From positions 186,001-250,000 of the forward strand of contig NZ_SACL01000005.1 in assembly GCF_004005855.1 (NCBI RefSeq): a stretch of DNA of 64,000 nt, given 5' to 3'. Source of the DNA: Rhodovarius crocodyli. Its GTDB lineage: Bacteria; Pseudomonadota; Alphaproteobacteria; Acetobacterales; Acetobacteraceae. The notes below the pieces were generated by a model, which was not told where the DNA came from, ran no database searches, and saw only the letters and a list, made by a program, of their open reading frames with translations. A program made the translations under genes and the position numbers. Below, piece after piece: positions 62,451-64,000 of this stretch (positions are counted from its first letter, which is position 1; each line of letters opens with the position of its first letter).

Positions 62451-62460
62451 ACCGATCGGT
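62451..62460. promoter_or_regulatory. Palindrome ACCGATCGGT before tolC
   Basis: A perfect 10-base palindrome 5 bases after the pcm stop. Palindromes of this type are common in TetR-family operators. A second, looser inverted repeat, TGACGG-N11-CCGTCA, lies at 62481-62503. Confidence 0.3.
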
Positions 62461-62588
62461 CGCATTTTACGCAGGCTTTGTGACGGTCACCCAACGGCCG
62501 TCATAAAACTTGGGTTGCGCCGGCCGTTGCAGGCGTCAATCTGCGTCGACGAAATCCTCGGCTCCGGGGCCCAGTTCAGGATGACAGC

Positions 62589-64000
62589 ATGCGCCGTCTG
62601 ACACAGTTCGCCTCTCTTCCGGTTCTGGCGCTCGCCACCGGCATGGCCGCACCCGCCGGGGCGCAGAGCCTGCAGGAAGCCCTGGCACAGGCCTACAACA
62701 ACAACACCACGCTGCTGGCCGCCCGCGCCCAGCTGCGCGCGGTGGACGAAGGCGTGCCCCAGGCCCTGTCCGGCTGGCGCCCCACGGTGGTGATGAACGG
62801 CAGCGTCGGCGCGGCTGATCAGCGCACCCGCAGCCAGCTGCAGGCCTTCAACGTCGACGGCTCCTTCTATTACCGGGACCCGGTGGCGACCATCAACGGC
62901 GTGACCCGCCCCATCCCCGGCACCATCCGCCAGGAACGCACCCCGGCCTCGGCCAGCGTCACGCTGACGCAGCCGATCTTCCGCGGCGGCCGCACGGTCG
63001 CCAGCGTGCGGCAGGCGGAAAACCGGGTGCTGGCGCAGCGCGCCCGCCTGTACCAGACCGAGCAGCAGGTGATGTCCGACGTCACCAACGCCTATGTCTC
63101 TGTCATCCGCTTCCAGGAGGAAGTGCGCCTCAACATCAACAACGAGCAGGTGCTGAACCGCCAGCTCCAGGCCACCAACGAGCGCTTCCGCGTGGGTGAG
63201 ATCACCCGCACCGACGTGGCGCAGGCCGAGTCGCGCCTGGCCGGCGCCCGCGCCAGCCGCGCCGCCTCCGAAGGGCAGCTGCAGACCGCGCGCGCCACCT
63301 TCCAGCGCGTGGTGGGCGATGCGCCCCAGCGCCTGATCGCCCCTCAGCCCCTGCGCCTTTCCGTGCGCGGGCGGGACGACGTGCAGCGCCTGGCCATCCA
63401 GAACAACCCGGCCGTTGTGGCCGCCCTGTTCGATGAGGCCGCGGCACGCGACAACATCGACGTGCAGATGTCCGCGCTGCTGCCGCAGGTCTCGGTCACG
63501 ACCCAGGCCTTCCGCAACGACAACGCCGCCAGCCCCCACACCCGCACCACGGGCGGCCAGGTGACGGCCAACCTGTCCGTGCCGCTGTACCAGGGCGGCG
63601 CGGAGCACAGCCTGGTGCGCCAGGCGCGCCAGACCGCCCAGCAGAACCGCGCCCTGGTCGAGGACGCCCGCCGCGTGGCGGCCCAGCAGGCCACCAGCGC
63701 CTGGGAAACCCTCGGCAGCACCCGCGCCCAGGTCGATTCGGTCCGCTCGCAGATCCGCGCGGCCGAGATCGCGCTGGACGGCGTGCAGCGCGAGGCGATC
63801 GTGGGCAGCCGCACCACGCTGGACGTGCTGAACGCCGAGCAGGAGCTGCTGAACGCCCGCGTGTCGCTCGTGCGCTCCCTGGCGGACAACATCACCGGTT
63901 CCTACACGGTCGCGGCCTCCATCGGGCGGCTGACCGCCCAGGATCTCGGCCTGCCGGTGGAAGCCTACAACATGACGGCGTATTATAACGCCGTGCGCGA
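62589..64000 (+). CDS. tolC: TolC-family outer-membrane channel, 3' end outside window
   Basis: Outer-membrane trimeric channel for type I secretion and efflux. A signal peptide (MRRLTQFASLPVLALATGMA..AGAQ) is followed by SLQEALAQAYNNNTTLLAARAQ, the repeat-type helix IRFQEEVRLNINNEQVLNRQ, and LQATNERFRVGEITRTDVAQ, all characteristic of TolC. About 470 codons are visible, ending at VEAYNMTAYYNAVR, so only a short C-terminus is missing. Downstream of pcm, a conserved order. Confidence 0.93.
   Translation, partial: MRRLTQFASLPVLALATGMAAPAGAQSLQEALAQAYNNNTTLLAARAQLRAVDEGVPQALSGWRPTVVMNGSVGAADQRTRSQLQAFNVDGSFYYRDPVATINGVTRPIPGTIRQERTPASASVTLTQPIFRGGRTVASVRQAENRVLAQRARLYQTEQQVMSDVTNAYVSVIRFQEEVRLNINNEQVLNRQLQATNERFRVGEITRTDVAQAESRLAGARASRAASEGQLQTARATFQRVVGDAPQRLIAPQPLRLSVRGRDDVQRLAIQNNPAVVAALFDEAAARDNIDVQMSALLPQVSVTTQAFRNDNAASPHTRTTGGQVTANLSVPLYQGGAEHSLVRQARQTAQQNRALVEDARRVAAQQATSAWETLGSTRAQVDSVRSQIRAAEIALDGVQREAIVGSRTTLDVLNAEQELLNARVSLVRSLADNITGSYTVAASIGRLTAQDLGLPVEAYNMTAYYNAVR

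Overview
The window is a GC-rich (about 70 percent by eye), densely coding chromosomal segment from an alphaproteobacterium, most likely an Acetobacteraceae member of the Roseomonas type. The evidence is the family-specific gene orders (kdsD-lptC-lptA-lptB-rpoN-hpf, rimP-nusA-ylxR-infB-rbfA, pcm-tolC), the alphaproteobacterial flagellar regulator FlbT, and four orphan tripartite-tricarboxylate (Bug) substrate-binding proteins. I see no insertion sequence, integrase, prophage, CRISPR array or rRNA. The genus is an inference.

Layout. 1-5.5 kb: lipopolysaccharide export and Kdo synthesis genes with overlapping starts, then sigma-54 (rpoN) and ribosome hibernation factor, ending in a strong terminator. 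5.5-13.4 kb: a flagellar hook block, with flgD and fliK on the minus strand and flgE, flgK, flgL, flbT and a DUF1217 gene on the plus strand. The fliK/flgE divergent gap carries sigma-54-like -24/-12 sequences. 13.4-22.8 kb: metabolic and transport genes around tRNA-Leu(UAA). leuA here is preceded by a leucine-rich leader peptide and an extended inverted repeat, a likely attenuator. 22.9-26.4 kb: a type I secretion ABC transporter and adaptor. 26.4-31 kb: a small operator-bearing gap, a stand-alone DUF4347/caspase-like protein, an ADP-forming acyl-CoA synthetase and two carboxymuconolactone-decarboxylase/AhpD-fold genes. 31-37.6 kb: the translation/transcription operon rimP-nusA-ylxR-infB-rbfA on the minus strand, with an IF-2 carrying a glycine-rich repeated N-terminus. 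37.7-41.9 kb: a PIN-like protein, a Bug receptor and a ZnuD-like TonB receptor under a Zur-like site. 41.9-46.4 kb: a TetR / HDAC-like deacylase / class IV aminotransferase set divergent from a SnoaL-flavin monooxygenase fusion. 46.4-53.2 kb: a zinc metallopeptidase, a low-GC NlpC/P60 protein, a PuuE-like deacetylase, fumC, a ribbon-helix-helix protein, a Bug receptor with a CoA-transferase, and an H-NS-like protein. 53.2-58 kb: a YihY membrane protein, an AI-2E-type permease, a transglutaminase, a small ORF and a fourth Bug receptor. 58-64 kb: an RTX/DUF4214 secreted protein, tRNA-Asn, a lipoprotein, tRNA-Cys, pcm and the start of tolC, which runs off the window.

How the parts fit together. 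rpoN sits 2.7 kb from flagellar genes that carry sigma-54-like promoters. The type I secretion permease and adaptor, an RTX substrate candidate and a TolC-family outer-membrane channel are all present but in three places. GC-rich palindromic repeats of one family sit at four convergent gene ends and probably act as bidirectional terminators. No single wholly new system stands out. The observations most worth following are the caspase-like DUF4347 protein with its operator region, the atypical low-GC NlpC/P60 gene, the TetR-HDAC-aminotransferase-monooxygenase locus and the composite palindromic repeats.
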